From: Streptomyces termitum | Lineage (GTDB): Bacteria > Actinomycetota > Actinomycetes > Streptomycetales > Streptomycetaceae | DNA: 64,000 nucleotides | NCBI RefSeq assembly: GCF_014650175.1 | Contig: NZ_BMUL01000004.1 | Span: 124,001-188,000, forward strand | Direction of reading: 5' to 3' | Shown: one piece after another, positions 1 through 8,045 of the stretch | Layout: each line of letters starts with the position of its first letter | How positions within the stretch are numbered: the first letter of the stretch is position 1 | Notes under the pieces: generated by a model | What the model was told of the DNA's origin: nothing | Database searches by the model: none | What the model saw: only the letters and a program-made list of their open reading frames with translations | Made by a program: the position numbers and the translations under genes

Positions 1-433
1 CTCCGAGCCGCTGGCCCTGGTGGCCGCTCCCGGCCACCTCCTCGCCCGGGAACGCTCCCTCACCACGCGGGACCTGCGCGCGGCCGCCGTCCTCGCGCCC
101 GAGGCCGGCTGCGCCTACCGCGAGCTGTTCGAGGCCGAGCTGAACGACGGCTCGGGGGAACCGGTCTCCTTCCTGGAGTTCGGCAACATCGAGTCGGTCA
201 AGCGGGGCGTGGCCGCCGGCCTCGGCATCGGCCTGCTGCCGGCGATGACCGTCGCGGAGGCCGTGGAGGACGGCCGGCTCGCCGTCCTCGACTGGGAGCC
301 CCCCTTCGAGGTGTTCACCCAGCTCGCCTGGCGGCGCGGCAGGCAACTGTCCCGGGAGGCCCGCCTGTTCGTCGACCAGACGGTCGCCTTCATGTCCGAG
401 TACTACCGGCCGGCCGCCACCGCCGCCGCCTGA
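1..433 (+). CDS. LysR-family transcriptional regulator, C-terminal part (5' end outside window)
   Basis: About 143 codons of the effector-binding half of a LysR-type regulator are visible; the DNA-binding helix-turn-helix lies left of the window. The stretch SFLEFGNIESVKRGVAAGLG followed by GIGLLPAM is the typical LysR substrate-domain signature, where the Ser/Glu-Ser-Val-Lys segment helps form the ligand pocket. An internal GTG at 20 could mimic a start, but the family architecture shows the reading frame must continue upstream. It converges on the leftward glutamate-mutase operon (6 bp between the stops), so it may be the local regulator of the biosynthetic region; that is inference from position only. 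Confidence 0.8.
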   Translation, partial: SEPLALVAAPGHLLARERSLTTRDLRAAAVLAPEAGCAYRELFEAELNDGSGEPVSFLEFGNIESVKRGVAAGLGIGLLPAMTVAEAVEDGRLAVLDWEPPFEVFTQLAWRRGRQLSREARLFVDQTVAFMSEYYRPAATAAA

Positions 434-439
434 GGGGGC

Positions 440-1477
440 TCAGAAGTGGACGCGACGGGCGGTCGGCGAGGCGCGGTGGCGGATGGTCCACAGGCTGCGC
501 CGCACATAGGTGCGCTGGAGCCAGCGGTCCATCCCGTCGTAGCGGGGCGTGAACACCGAACGGGCGTGCACCCCCTTGCGGTTGTTCACCAGCAGGGCCT
601 GGCCGGGCCGCAGCGGCACCGGCTGCGCCACCGAGCGGCAGACCTCCTGGAGCCGCAGCAGCGCCGTGTCCGCCGCGCCGGTCAGCGGACGGACCCCGTT
701 GGCCGCCACGGTGATCTCCGGGAAGGCCTCCGCACCGCTGATCAGCGGCACCGGATCGGAGAGCACCTCGCGCCCGTCGGCGTGGGCCCGGACGTACCCG
801 CCGGGGGCGTTCAGCCGGAACAGCGGGCTGCGCAGCGTCGTCAGCACGTCGTCGCCGAGGGAGGCCGTGATGTCGCGGGCGTCCGCGTAGTACGTGACGG
901 CCTCGCCCGCGTGGTCGGCGCGCAGGCAGTTCAGCACCAGGAAGTCGGGCCCGGCCAGGTCGTAGCGGCCCACCGGGTCGTGGACGATGTCGCTGTGGAA
1001 GTTCAGGAAGGCCCGCGAACCCTGGTTGGTCTGGGTGTGCTCGCCGCCCGGGACGGGCACCACGTCGTGCACGATCCGGCCGTCCTTCTCGGTGAGCATC
1101 CCCACCGGCTCGCCCAGCAGCCCGCTCAGCCCGAGCAGCACCCCCTCGGAGACGAAGGACTCCTTGGCGGGGCTCGGCCGGCCGTCGGACGGGGTGGGCG
1201 GCAGTACGGGGTCCTGCGGCAGGTTCCCCACCAGCGCCACCCCCGGCGTGTCCGGGTGCCGGCCGAAGTCCAGCAGCCCGCGCAGCAGTTCCGTGGGCAG
1301 CCGGGCGAAGACCTGGTGGCAGCGGGCCGTGGCCCAGTCGAGGTCGGCGGCCGGGGAGTCCAGCAGCGCCAGGTCCCGCCCCACCGCCTCCCGCACGGAG
1401 TCGGGCAGCTCCCAGACGGCGAGCGCGGAACCGCTGCCCGGCCGGGTGCCGAGGATGTCGGCGACGGTCATGGTCAT
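440..1477 (-). CDS. 2-oxoglutarate/Fe(II)-dependent amino-acid oxygenase (clavaminate synthase/AsnO/VioC type)
   Basis: A 345-aa protein of the clavaminate-synthase-like (TauD superfamily) oxygenases, which hydroxylate free or carrier-bound amino acids using Fe(II) and 2-oxoglutarate. The metal triad is visible as H-x-D in FLNFHSDIVHD and the distal His in KGVHARS; the Arg in RWLQRTYVRR is the expected 2-oxoglutarate anchor. Many VioC/AsnO members use H-x-E, so the Asp is a modest departure. The start is the first ATG of MTMTVAD, with a GTGAGG upstream. It is the last gene of the leftward operon, 5 bp after the aspartokinase stop, so its substrate is plausibly a 3-methylaspartate-derived amino acid; this is inferred. 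Confidence 0.82.
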   Translation of the reverse strand: MTMTVADILGTRPGSGSALAVWELPDSVREAVGRDLALLDSPAADLDWATARCHQVFARLPTELLRGLLDFGRHPDTPGVALVGNLPQDPVLPPTPSDGRPSPAKESFVSEGVLLGLSGLLGEPVGMLTEKDGRIVHDVVPVPGGEHTQTNQGSRAFLNFHSDIVHDPVGRYDLAGPDFLVLNCLRADHAGEAVTYYADARDITASLGDDVLTTLRSPLFRLNAPGGYVRAHADGREVLSDPVPLISGAEAFPEITVAANGVRPLTGAADTALLRLQEVCRSVAQPVPLRPGQALLVNNRKGVHARSVFTPRYDGMDRWLQRTYVRRSLWTIRHRASPTARRVHF

Positions 1478-1482
1478 GTGCC

Positions 1483-2589
1483 TCACACTCCCGCGAGTCT
1501 CAGGGGACGGCCCGTACCGGCCGGGCCTTCGTCGAACGTGGCGTGCAGCCGGCGCGCCAGGGCCACGGCCCCGTCCGCGTCGGCCGCCAGCCGGGTTGTC
1601 GCCACCGGGCCGCGCAGCACCGTCACCGGGACGCCCGCGGCCTCCCCGGGTACCAGCCCCCGGCGGCGGTGGAACTCCGCGAGGTCCAGGAAACCGCCGA
1701 CGGCCACCACCAGCGGGCCGCCGTCGAGGCGCACCGCCTCCGCGTTCGCCGCGCGCAGCGCCGCGAACGCCCGGTCGGCCTCCTCCTCGGTCCGGTACCG
1801 CAGCGCCGCCGAGCGCCGGTCGAGGACCACGGCGGACACCGGCGCGCCCCGTGCGCCCACCCGGCTGCCCCGCGCGAACGGCGGCAGGGCGTGCCGCAGG
1901 ACGAGCTCCACACCGCACCGGCGGGCCATCTCCACGGCCCGCCGGTGGATCACCTTCGCGCCGTGCAGCGACAGCAGCGAGGCCGTGTCGTACGAGACCA
2001 GCGGCAGCAGCCGCGCCCCCGGCACCAGGTGCGGGTCCGCGCTGTAGACGCCGTCCACGTCCGAGTGGATCTCGCAGCGGCGCGCGCCGACGGCCGCGGC
2101 CACCGCCACCGCCGACAGGTCCGAGCTGTTCTTGCCGAGCCACGTCGGCCGCCCCCGCCCGTCCACCGCCTGCCCGCCCGGCACCACCACCACCTCGTGC
2201 GCGGCCAGCGCCGAGGCCAGCGGCCCCGGGTCCGTGCGCACCAGCCGGGCCCGCGCGAACACCGCGTCCGACACCAGGCCCAGCCGGGCCCCGGCCAGCA
2301 CCGTCGAGCCGACGCCCGCCCGGTGCAGGGCCGCGGCCAGCAGCTGCGCCCCGGTGGTGTCGGCCAGCGTCAGCAGCCCGGCCAGGGTCTCGTCCTCGGG
2401 ACGCGGGTCGACGCCCAGCAGCCGCTCCCGCAGCGCCTCCGTCTCACCGGGCCCCGCGCTCACCACCACGGCCAGCGGGCCGGACCCCTCGCGCAGCCGG
2501 CGCCCGACCGCGTCCGCGACGCGCGCGTAGCCGTCCGGCCCCGCGAAGCTCGACCCGCCGAACTTCAGCACCCGTGCCGCGCCGCTCAC
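1483..2589 (-). CDS. Aspartate kinase homologue (pathway-dedicated)
   Basis: A 368-aa amino-acid-kinase-fold protein. The N-terminal motif KFGGSSFA matches the KFGGTSV of aspartokinases, and SDVDGVYSADP plus HGAKVIHRRA are the conserved nucleotide and aspartate-binding segments. It departs from housekeeping Ask in the catalytic loop (LGKNSSD instead of LGRGGSD). It is also shorter than the usual ~420 aa, and its C-terminal region does not show a recognisable pair of ACT domains, so threonine/lysine feedback may be absent. GTG start overlaps the TGA of the dehydrogenase gene (GTGA), indicating translational coupling. In this operon the likely substrate is 3-methylaspartate made by glutamate mutase; aspartate itself is the alternative. 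Confidence 0.85.
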   Translation of the reverse strand: MSGAARVLKFGGSSFAGPDGYARVADAVGRRLREGSGPLAVVVSAGPGETEALRERLLGVDPRPEDETLAGLLTLADTTGAQLLAAALHRAGVGSTVLAGARLGLVSDAVFARARLVRTDPGPLASALAAHEVVVVPGGQAVDGRGRPTWLGKNSSDLSAVAVAAAVGARRCEIHSDVDGVYSADPHLVPGARLLPLVSYDTASLLSLHGAKVIHRRAVEMARRCGVELVLRHALPPFARGSRVGARGAPVSAVVLDRRSAALRYRTEEEADRAFAALRAANAEAVRLDGGPLVVAVGGFLDLAEFHRRRGLVPGEAAGVPVTVLRGPVATTRLAADADGAVALARRLHATFDEGPAGTGRPLRLAGV

Positions 2590-3626
2590 AGCGTGCCCCG
2601 GGCGAGGAGTTCCTCCGCGATCTGCACCGCGTTCAGCGCCGCCCCCACCCGCAGGTTGTCGGCGACCAGCCACAGCCAGAAGCCCCGGGGGTCGTTCGGC
2701 GAGACGCGGATCCGGCCCACGTGCACCCGGTCCGGGTCCTCCAGACCGGCCGGCACCGGCGGCCGCGTCAGGGGACCGTCGTACACGGTGACCTCGGGCA
2801 GCGCGCCCAGCAGCGCGACGAGTTCGCCGCGCCCGACCTCGTCCGCGCACTCCACCCACACCGACTCCGAGTGCCCGTTGACCACCGGCACCCGCACGCA
2901 CGTCGCCGTCACGTCCAGCCCCGGCAGGCCGAGGATCCGCCGCGACTCGTGCAGCAGCTTCTCCTCCTCGCGGGTGAAGCCGCTCTCCAGCACCTCGTCG
3001 ATCTGCGGCAGCACGTTGAAGGCCAGCGAGGGCGAGAAGCGCTTCGACAGCGGCTCGGCGTCCGGGTCCTGGAGCGCCAGCCCGCTCGCCTCCTGGAGCT
3101 CCTCGATGCCCGAGTGCCCCAGCCCCGACGCCGCCTGGTAGGTGCTCACCACGACCCGGCGCAGTCCCCAGCGCCGGCCGACCGCGTCCAGCAGCCGCAC
3201 CAGCGGGATGGTCGAGCAGTTCGGGTTGGCGACCACACCGCTGTCCGGCCGCCGGTCCAGCTCCGAGGCGTTGACCTGCGGCACCACCAGGGGGGTCGCC
3301 GGATCCGCGCGGAAGGCGCGGGTGTTGTCGACGACGAGCGCGCCGGCGGCCGTGGCGACCGGCACCCACCGCTCGCTCACGGCCGTGCCGGCCGAGAAGA
3401 ACGCCAGGTCCACCGAGCCGAAGTCGAACGTCTCCAGGTCCCGCACGGTGTAGTAGCGGCCCGCGACGCACACCTCCCGGCCGGCGGAGCGGGCCGAGGC
3501 CACCAGATACAGCTCGCGGTAGGGCAGTTCCCGCTCCTCGAACAGCTCGACGAGGGTGCCGCCGACCGCGCCGGTCGCCCCGACGACGGCGATGCGGGGC
3601 GCTGAGGGGTCGCTGACGAGGGTCAC
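2586..3626 (-). CDS. Aspartate-semialdehyde dehydrogenase homologue (pathway-dedicated)
   Basis: A 346-aa NADP-dependent semialdehyde dehydrogenase. VVGATGAVGG is the dinucleotide loop, NPNCSTIPL holds the catalytic Cys, and RVPVVNGHSESVWVE holds the catalytic His, so the enzyme looks intact. It would reduce an aspartyl-type acyl phosphate to the 4-semialdehyde. The GTG start at 3626 was chosen because a GGAG lies 8 bases upstream; the longer open frame overlaps the preceding gene and lacks family similarity. Kinase and dehydrogenase are coupled by a GTGA overlap. No homoserine dehydrogenase or dihydrodipicolinate synthase is nearby, which argues against ordinary Lys/Thr/Met supply and for a methylated semialdehyde as intermediate. 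Confidence 0.87.
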   Translation of the reverse strand: MTLVSDPSAPRIAVVGATGAVGGTLVELFEERELPYRELYLVASARSAGREVCVAGRYYTVRDLETFDFGSVDLAFFSAGTAVSERWVPVATAAGALVVDNTRAFRADPATPLVVPQVNASELDRRPDSGVVANPNCSTIPLVRLLDAVGRRWGLRRVVVSTYQAASGLGHSGIEELQEASGLALQDPDAEPLSKRFSPSLAFNVLPQIDEVLESGFTREEEKLLHESRRILGLPGLDVTATCVRVPVVNGHSESVWVECADEVGRGELVALLGALPEVTVYDGPLTRPPVPAGLEDPDRVHVGRIRVSPNDPRGFWLWLVADNLRVGAALNAVQIAEELLARGTL

Positions 3627-3648
3627 ACGGATCTCCGATCTCGATTTT

Positions 3649-4641
3649 TCAGTACAGGGGAACCGGGTGGTGCAGGCCACCACCGGTCCACAGCTCGTTG
3701 AGGCCGCGCGGCACGTCCAGCCCGGAGGCCGGGCCCAGCGCGCGTTCGTACACGTCCGCGTAGGTGCCGACGGCGGCCAGCACGCGGGCCGCCCACCGGG
3801 GGTCCAGCCCGGCGGCCGGCCCGTGCCGGCCCGCCGCCGCGGCCACCCGCTCCAGGGCCGCCGCCCGCCCGCCGCCTTCCGCCGGGGCCCCCGCCACCTC
3901 GTGCTCGGCGGCCAGCAGCACGTTCACCACCCACCGGCACAGCCGCAGCCAGGCGGGATCGTCCTCGCGCACGGCCGCCGCCATCGGCTCGCGCGAGATG
4001 GTCTCGGCGAGCACCAGGTGGTCGCCCGGCACGGGGAGCAGCGCCCGCTGCCCGGCCAGCGCCACCCGGTCCAGCACCAGCGCCGCGCACGCGCCGCCGG
4101 CGTACGCGGCCAGCGCCCCGGCCGGCGTCGGATGCTCCCGCACGCGGACCGCGAGGCCCCTCGGGCCGTACCAGGCCGCCAGGTTGGCGGCGCTCGTGGT
4201 GCCCGCCTGCACGGCGACGGCGCGGCCCGCGAGTCCGGCGGCGGACGTGATCCCGTCCGCCGTACGGACCAGGAAGCCTTCGCCGTCGTAGCAGGTCACG
4301 GCGGCGAACAAGATCGGCCAGGCCGCCTCGCGGCCCATCGTCCAGGTGGTGTTGGCCACCGTCAGCTCCGCGCCGCCGTCCGCCAGCACCGCGAGCCGGT
4401 CGGCGGGGGCGGCGGGCACCCACTCCACGGCCCCCGCGTCGCCCAGCGCGGCCGCGGCCACCGCCCGCGCCACATCGGTGTCCAGCCCCGACCACACGCC
4501 GTCCGCCGACCGCGCCGAGAGCCCCGGCACGCCCCGGCTGACCACGGCGCGCAGCGCCCCGCGCGCCCGCACCGCCGCCAGCGTCGGCCCGCCGGGAGCG
4601 GCGGCCGTACGGCGCCCGGTACCGGGCCCGGGCGCGCTCAC
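3649..4641 (-). CDS. AapJ-like amino-acid-binding protein without signal peptide
   Basis: A 330-aa protein resembling periplasmic general L-amino-acid (Glu/Asp) binding proteins of the AapJ type: GVWSGLDTDVARAVAAA, TVANTTWTMGRE, YDGEGFLVR and VQAGTTSAANLAAW follow the family order. There is no signal peptide or lipobox: the GTG start overlaps the glmE stop (GTGA) and the N-terminus is Ala/Gly/Pro/Arg-rich, non-hydrophobic. No permease or ATPase gene accompanies it. A cytoplasmic role is therefore likely: a glutamate or methylaspartate-binding chaperone, or a solute-binding fold turned enzyme, as known for cyclohexadienyl dehydratase. The function is not predictable from sequence alone. Confidence 0.7.
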   Translation of the reverse strand: MSAPGPGTGRRTAAAPGGPTLAAVRARGALRAVVSRGVPGLSARSADGVWSGLDTDVARAVAAAALGDAGAVEWVPAAPADRLAVLADGGAELTVANTTWTMGREAAWPILFAAVTCYDGEGFLVRTADGITSAAGLAGRAVAVQAGTTSAANLAAWYGPRGLAVRVREHPTPAGALAAYAGGACAALVLDRVALAGQRALLPVPGDHLVLAETISREPMAAAVREDDPAWLRLCRWVVNVLLAAEHEVAGAPAEGGGRAAALERVAAAAGRHGPAAGLDPRWAARVLAAVGTYADVYERALGPASGLDVPRGLNELWTGGGLHHPVPLY

Positions 4642-5975
4642 GCGGCCGCTCCGTCGGCGAGGCGGCGGCCCAGCACGTCCTCCGCGTCGAAGCGGCGGGC
4701 GTTGAAGCCGAGCATGTCCAGCAGCCGGCGGGAGCCGACCGGCCCGCGGGCCTCCGGCTCCGGGCCGGACCCGGCGCGCCGGGGGAGCGGGACCCGCCCC
4801 GGGTCCGCCCAGCGCAGCACCCCCCACGGATCCACCACGGCCCGCGCCCGGTTGGCGTTGTCCGGATGCAGACAGTACGGCACGTCCAGGAGTCCCGCGG
4901 CGAACGACCGCTCCAGGGCCGCGCCCACCGTCGGCGCCCGCTCCAGGACCCGGTCCACCAGCAGGACCGCCTCCTCGTACACGCCGTACCGCCCCGGGAC
5001 GGGCACCGGCCGGGTCCGGGCGCGGGCCCGCTCGTCGGCGGCCACGGCCGAGGCGAACTCCAGCGCGCCCACGTTCTCCTCCACCGTCGGGATCCGGTGC
5101 GCCTCCGCGGGCGTCTTGACCACCAGCCGGTCCGCCCCGCCCCGCACCGCGAGCCGCGCGCTCTCCTCCAGCAGCCGGAAGGCGCCCGCCGCCGAGCGCG
5201 GGAAGACGCCCATGAACGTGTAGAGCACGACGTGCCAGTCCACGGCGCCGTCCGCGCCGTCCATGCCGCCCAGTCGTTCCCCGGCGAGCCGGCGCAGCGC
5301 GCCGAGCGCCTCCAGGTCCTGCCCCGGATGGGTCTGCTGCGCGTAACTGAGGGAGAGCGAGCGCACCCCGTGCTCGCGGAAGAACAGGGCCTCCAGCACG
5401 CTGAGCGCCACCAGCATCGAGGGCGGGCACAACTGGCCCAGCATGGCGCCGCCGAAGGTCTCCAGGTGCATCGGCTCCGCCCGCGCCGCGACCAGCTCGC
5501 AGCACCGCGACCACGCGCGCACCGACTCCCGCAGCGGGACCCGGCCGTACGGCAGGCAGTACGAGACCGGCCCGCCCTCGGTGGCGTCCGCGCCCGCCGC
5601 GCAGGCCGTCGCCACCAGCCGCTCGGCCCGTGCCGCGCCGTGCCGCACCTGGACCGGGAAGTCCGCCGAGGCCAGGCCGTCCAGGACCCCGCGCGTGCCG
5701 TCCACTCCGTGGGCCACCAGCGGGAAGCCGTTCAGCTCCGTCCCGGAGCGCAGCGCCTCCAGCGCCCGGGCGTACTCCCCGACGCGCGTGTAGCTGTCCA
5801 CGGTGACGGTGCCCGCCGTGGGCGCCGCCACGTCGCGCACCGCGCGCAGCCCCTCCCGCATCCGGCCCGCGCCCGCGAAACCCATCCGCGGCTGCACGAC
5901 CAGCGCCCCCGACTCCCGGGCCCCGCGCACGTGCGCCGCGAACCGGCCGGTACCGGCGGTGCCGGGGCCGCTCAC
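4638..5975 (-). CDS. glmE: Glutamate mutase (methylaspartate mutase) epsilon subunit
   Basis: A 445-aa TIM-barrel subunit of coenzyme-B12-dependent glutamate mutase, which rearranges L-glutamate to threo-3-methyl-L-aspartate. Recognisable family segments include VVQPRMGFAG near the N-terminus, TVDSYTRVGEY, NGFPLVAHG, EGGPVSYCLPYGRVPL, ETFGGAMLGQLCPPS and LSLSYAQQTHPGQD in the middle, and DVPYCLHPDNANRAR near the C-terminus. It is slightly shorter than the clostridial protein (about 480 aa). The GTG start overlaps the sigma-subunit stop, so both subunits should be made in balance. Actinomycete glutamate mutases are known in specialised metabolism (3-methylaspartate in friulimicin and vicenistatin biosynthesis). 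Confidence 0.92.
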   Translation of the reverse strand: MSGPGTAGTGRFAAHVRGARESGALVVQPRMGFAGAGRMREGLRAVRDVAAPTAGTVTVDSYTRVGEYARALEALRSGTELNGFPLVAHGVDGTRGVLDGLASADFPVQVRHGAARAERLVATACAAGADATEGGPVSYCLPYGRVPLRESVRAWSRCCELVAARAEPMHLETFGGAMLGQLCPPSMLVALSVLEALFFREHGVRSLSLSYAQQTHPGQDLEALGALRRLAGERLGGMDGADGAVDWHVVLYTFMGVFPRSAAGAFRLLEESARLAVRGGADRLVVKTPAEAHRIPTVEENVGALEFASAVAADERARARTRPVPVPGRYGVYEEAVLLVDRVLERAPTVGAALERSFAAGLLDVPYCLHPDNANRARAVVDPWGVLRWADPGRVPLPRRAGSGPEPEARGPVGSRRLLDMLGFNARRFDAEDVLGRRLADGAAA

Positions 5976-6424
5976 GCGACCGGCTCCGCGGGCGCGCGGC
6001 GGCGCGGGCGCAGCTCGCGCAGGAAGTCCGCGAACTCCTCAAGACCGTCCTCGGACGCGAAGACCGCGTCGTAGCCCGCCTCCACGAGGGCGTCCACGTG
6101 CCGCCCGGTCCCGCCGTCCACGCCCAGCTTGCCGCCGATCACGGCGCGCAGCTCCGCGAGGCCGGGGTGGGCGCGCAGCGCCCGCACGAGCCGGGCCCCG
6201 TCCATGTGGCCGTGCCCGTTGACGGTGCTGACCACGAGGACGTCGGGGCGCTCGCGCAGACAGGCCCCGAGGACCTCGGCGTCGGTCGGGCAGGCGCCGA
6301 GGTTGACCACCTCGTGCCCGCGCTCCTCCAGCATCAGCTGGAGGAAGACGAGGTTCCACGTGTGCGCGTCGGACGAGACCCCGGAGACGACGAACTTCCC
6401 CGAGCGGCTGCGGTACTTCGGCAT
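5972..6424 (-). CDS. glmS: Glutamate mutase sigma (cobalamin-binding) subunit
   Basis: A 150-aa B12-binding protein. D19-x-H21 in SSDAHTWN corresponds to the DxHxxG motif whose His is the lower cobalt ligand; the motif's Gly is Asn here. Further conserved segments are STVNGHG and IGGKLGVD. It partners with the epsilon subunit encoded next, which it overlaps by 4 nt. The ATG at 6424 starts the family-like sequence; the upstream in-frame extension is not conserved. It is the first gene of the leftward operon, divergent from the ATP-grasp gene. I found no cobalamin riboswitch in the leader. Confidence 0.9.
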   Translation of the reverse strand: MPKYRSRSGKFVVSGVSSDAHTWNLVFLQLMLEERGHEVVNLGACPTDAEVLGACLRERPDVLVVSTVNGHGHMDGARLVRALRAHPGLAELRAVIGGKLGVDGGTGRHVDALVEAGYDAVFASEDGLEEFADFLRELRPRRRAPAEPVA

Positions 6425-6702
6425 GGGACACCCCCGGGTGGCGGATCGGCGCAGGCGGTGCACCGATCGTCGCGGCGGAGCCCGCCCCGGTTCAACGCGT
6501 CCCCGATGGAGAACCGCTATCGCCGCCATCGAAGATTCCGATGCGCCCGGGCCGGGGCCGACTCGGCGGCGGCCGATCGAAGGGGCCGATGGCCGGCATC
6601 GGCATCCCCGCACGCCCCGCGTTGACCCGCCTCCGGCGGCCGGGCGAGGGTTCTTCCCGCCGTGCCCGTGCCGCGGACGGCAGTCCTCTGGGAGCGTCAG
6701 GC
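6425..6702. promoter_or_regulatory. Divergent promoter region with a candidate operator palindrome
   Basis: This 278-bp space separates the two divergent arms of the biosynthetic locus and must hold both promoters. GCCGATG-gccgg-CATCGGC at 6585-6603 is a 7+7 inverted repeat about 100 bp from the rightward ATG; a LysR or other dimeric regulator could bind there. I could not assign -35/-10 boxes with confidence on either strand, and no B12-box sequence was seen. Confidence 0.45.
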
Positions 6703-7890
6703 ATGAAGATCCTCGTCCTTCACCAACTGCCCTACCGCAAGGCCGGATACGACCGGGCCGTCGACCACCGGCGCCACGACGTGACCTACGCCGGACACGC
6801 CGACCGGCTGGCCGACCTGCCCGCCGGCCTGCCCGCCCGGCGGCTGCCCGTCCCGGCCGACGAGGACTTCGCCGAGGCCGTCGTCGCCCGCACCTCGCCC
6901 GCCGACGGCTTCGAGGCGGTGCTGTCCCTCTCCGAGTTCGGCGTCCTCGCCGTCTGCCGCGTCCGCGCCCACCTCGGACTGCCCGGACCCACCCCGGAGC
7001 AGGCCGAACTGGCCCACGACAAGGTCCGCATGAAGCAGGCGCTCGCCGGATCGGGCGTCCGCCACCCCCGCTTCGCCGCCGAGCCGCCGCGCGAGGGACC
7101 GCTGCCCTGGTCGGGACCCACCGTCCTCAAGCCGCGCCGGGGCACCTGTAGCGAGGGCGTCTCCGTCTTCCCCAGCGCCCGCCGCGCCCTGGCCGCGCAC
7201 CGCGCGCTGGCCGAGCCGGGGGCGTACCAACTGGAGGAGTACGTCGACGGCGACATCCTGCACACCGACGGCCTCGTCGCGGACGGGACCCTTGTGCACA
7301 GCGTCACGAGCCGGTACGTGGGCAAGCCCGCCGACTACGCCGGGGGCGCCCCGCTCGGCTCGCACCAACTGCCCCCCGACGCACGGTACGAGGACCTCGC
7401 CCGGCGCGTCGTCACCGCGCTCGGCATCGACCGGGGCACGCTCCACCTCGAATTCTTCGAGACCCCCCGGGGGGAGCTCGTCTTCCTGGAGGCGGCCAAC
7501 CGGATGGGCGGGGCCGGGGTCGTCGACGCCCACCTCCGGCACACCGGCGTCCACCTGCCCTCGCACGAGATCGCCCTGCGGCTGGGCCTGCCGCGCCCGG
7601 CCCCGTTGCCGCCCAGCGGGCGCTACCACGGCTGGCTCGTCGTCCCCGGCCACCACCGGCCGGCCGGCCGCCCGCACGGGGTGTCCCTCCCCGCGCACCT
7701 GCGCGAGCACCCCTGCGCGGACCGGATCCACACCCTCCCGCCGGGCACCCCGGCGGCCCGGCACATCACCTACCAGGAATGGCTCGTCCCGCTGGCCCTG
7801 GAGGCGTCCCACCCGGACCCGGACACCCTGCGCGCCTACCTCGCGGCCTGCGCCGAAGCCACCGCCACCACCACGGAAGAAGCCGCGTGA
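6703..7890 (+). CDS. ATP-grasp family ligase (first copy)
   Basis: A 395-aa ATP-grasp enzyme, expected to activate a carboxylate as acyl phosphate and join it to an amine or other nucleophile. The ATP-binding Lys is in VLKPRRGTCSEG (about residue 142) and the metal-binding Glu/Asn are in VFLEAANRMGG (about 260-270); HDKVRMK precedes the ATP-grasp core as in BacD-like amino-acid ligases. ATG at 6703 is preceded by GGGAG at 8 nt. It opens the rightward operon. Its stop overlaps the first GTG of a chain of micro-ORFs leading to the next gene. Substrates are unknown; a dipeptide ligase role is plausible because a second ATP-grasp gene lies downstream. Confidence 0.8.
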   Translation: MKILVLHQLPYRKAGYDRAVDHRRHDVTYAGHADRLADLPAGLPARRLPVPADEDFAEAVVARTSPADGFEAVLSLSEFGVLAVCRVRAHLGLPGPTPEQAELAHDKVRMKQALAGSGVRHPRFAAEPPREGPLPWSGPTVLKPRRGTCSEGVSVFPSARRALAAHRALAEPGAYQLEEYVDGDILHTDGLVADGTLVHSVTSRYVGKPADYAGGAPLGSHQLPPDARYEDLARRVVTALGIDRGTLHLEFFETPRGELVFLEAANRMGGAGVVDAHLRHTGVHLPSHEIALRLGLPRPAPLPPSGRYHGWLVVPGHHRPAGRPHGVSLPAHLREHPCADRIHTLPPGTPAARHITYQEWLVPLALEASHPDPDTLRAYLAACAEATATTTEEAA

Positions 7891-8045
7891 CCACCTCCGC
7901 CGCCATGGCGGACCCCGCGTGACCACCTCCGCCGTCACGGAGGACACCGCGTGAACCACCCCTGCCACCACGTGAGAAGCCGCGTGAGCGCCGCTACGGA
8001 GGACACCGCATGACCACCCCCGCCGCCACGGAAGAAGCCGCATGA
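7887..8045 (+). repeat. 32-bp tandem repeat forming a relay of start/stop-overlapping micro-ORFs
   Basis: Between two biosynthetic genes lie four very short ORFs, each starting inside the stop of the one before: 7887-7922 (11 aa), 7919-7954 (11 aa), 7951-8013 (20 aa) and 8010-8045 (11 aa). The last stop overlaps the ATG of the next gene at 8042. Every junction is GTGA or ATGA. Starts step by 32, 32, 59 and 32 bp, so the structure is a tandem repeat whose length keeps the 4-nt overlap and shifts frame each time. Predicted peptides are alike (VTTSAVTEDTA, MTTPAATEEAA) and echo the ATP-grasp C-terminus TTTEEAA. Duplication of one junction explains it; ribosomes would have to reinitiate five times. 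Confidence 0.85.

Noticed and set aside
1483..3471. Long antisense and extended frames over the left operon (several over 500 codons)
   Set aside because: They are Arg/Pro/Ala-rich mirror frames produced by GC-rich third positions and have no family similarity.
6425..6702. Cobalamin riboswitch upstream of glutamate mutase
   Set aside because: I expected one because the enzyme needs B12, but no B12-box-like sequence or suitable set of stems is visible on either strand.
7887..8045. CRISPR array or RiPP precursor repeats
   Set aside because: There are no unique spacers between palindromic repeats, and no cas genes; the peptides lack leader/core character. The start/stop overlaps fit a duplicated gene junction better.
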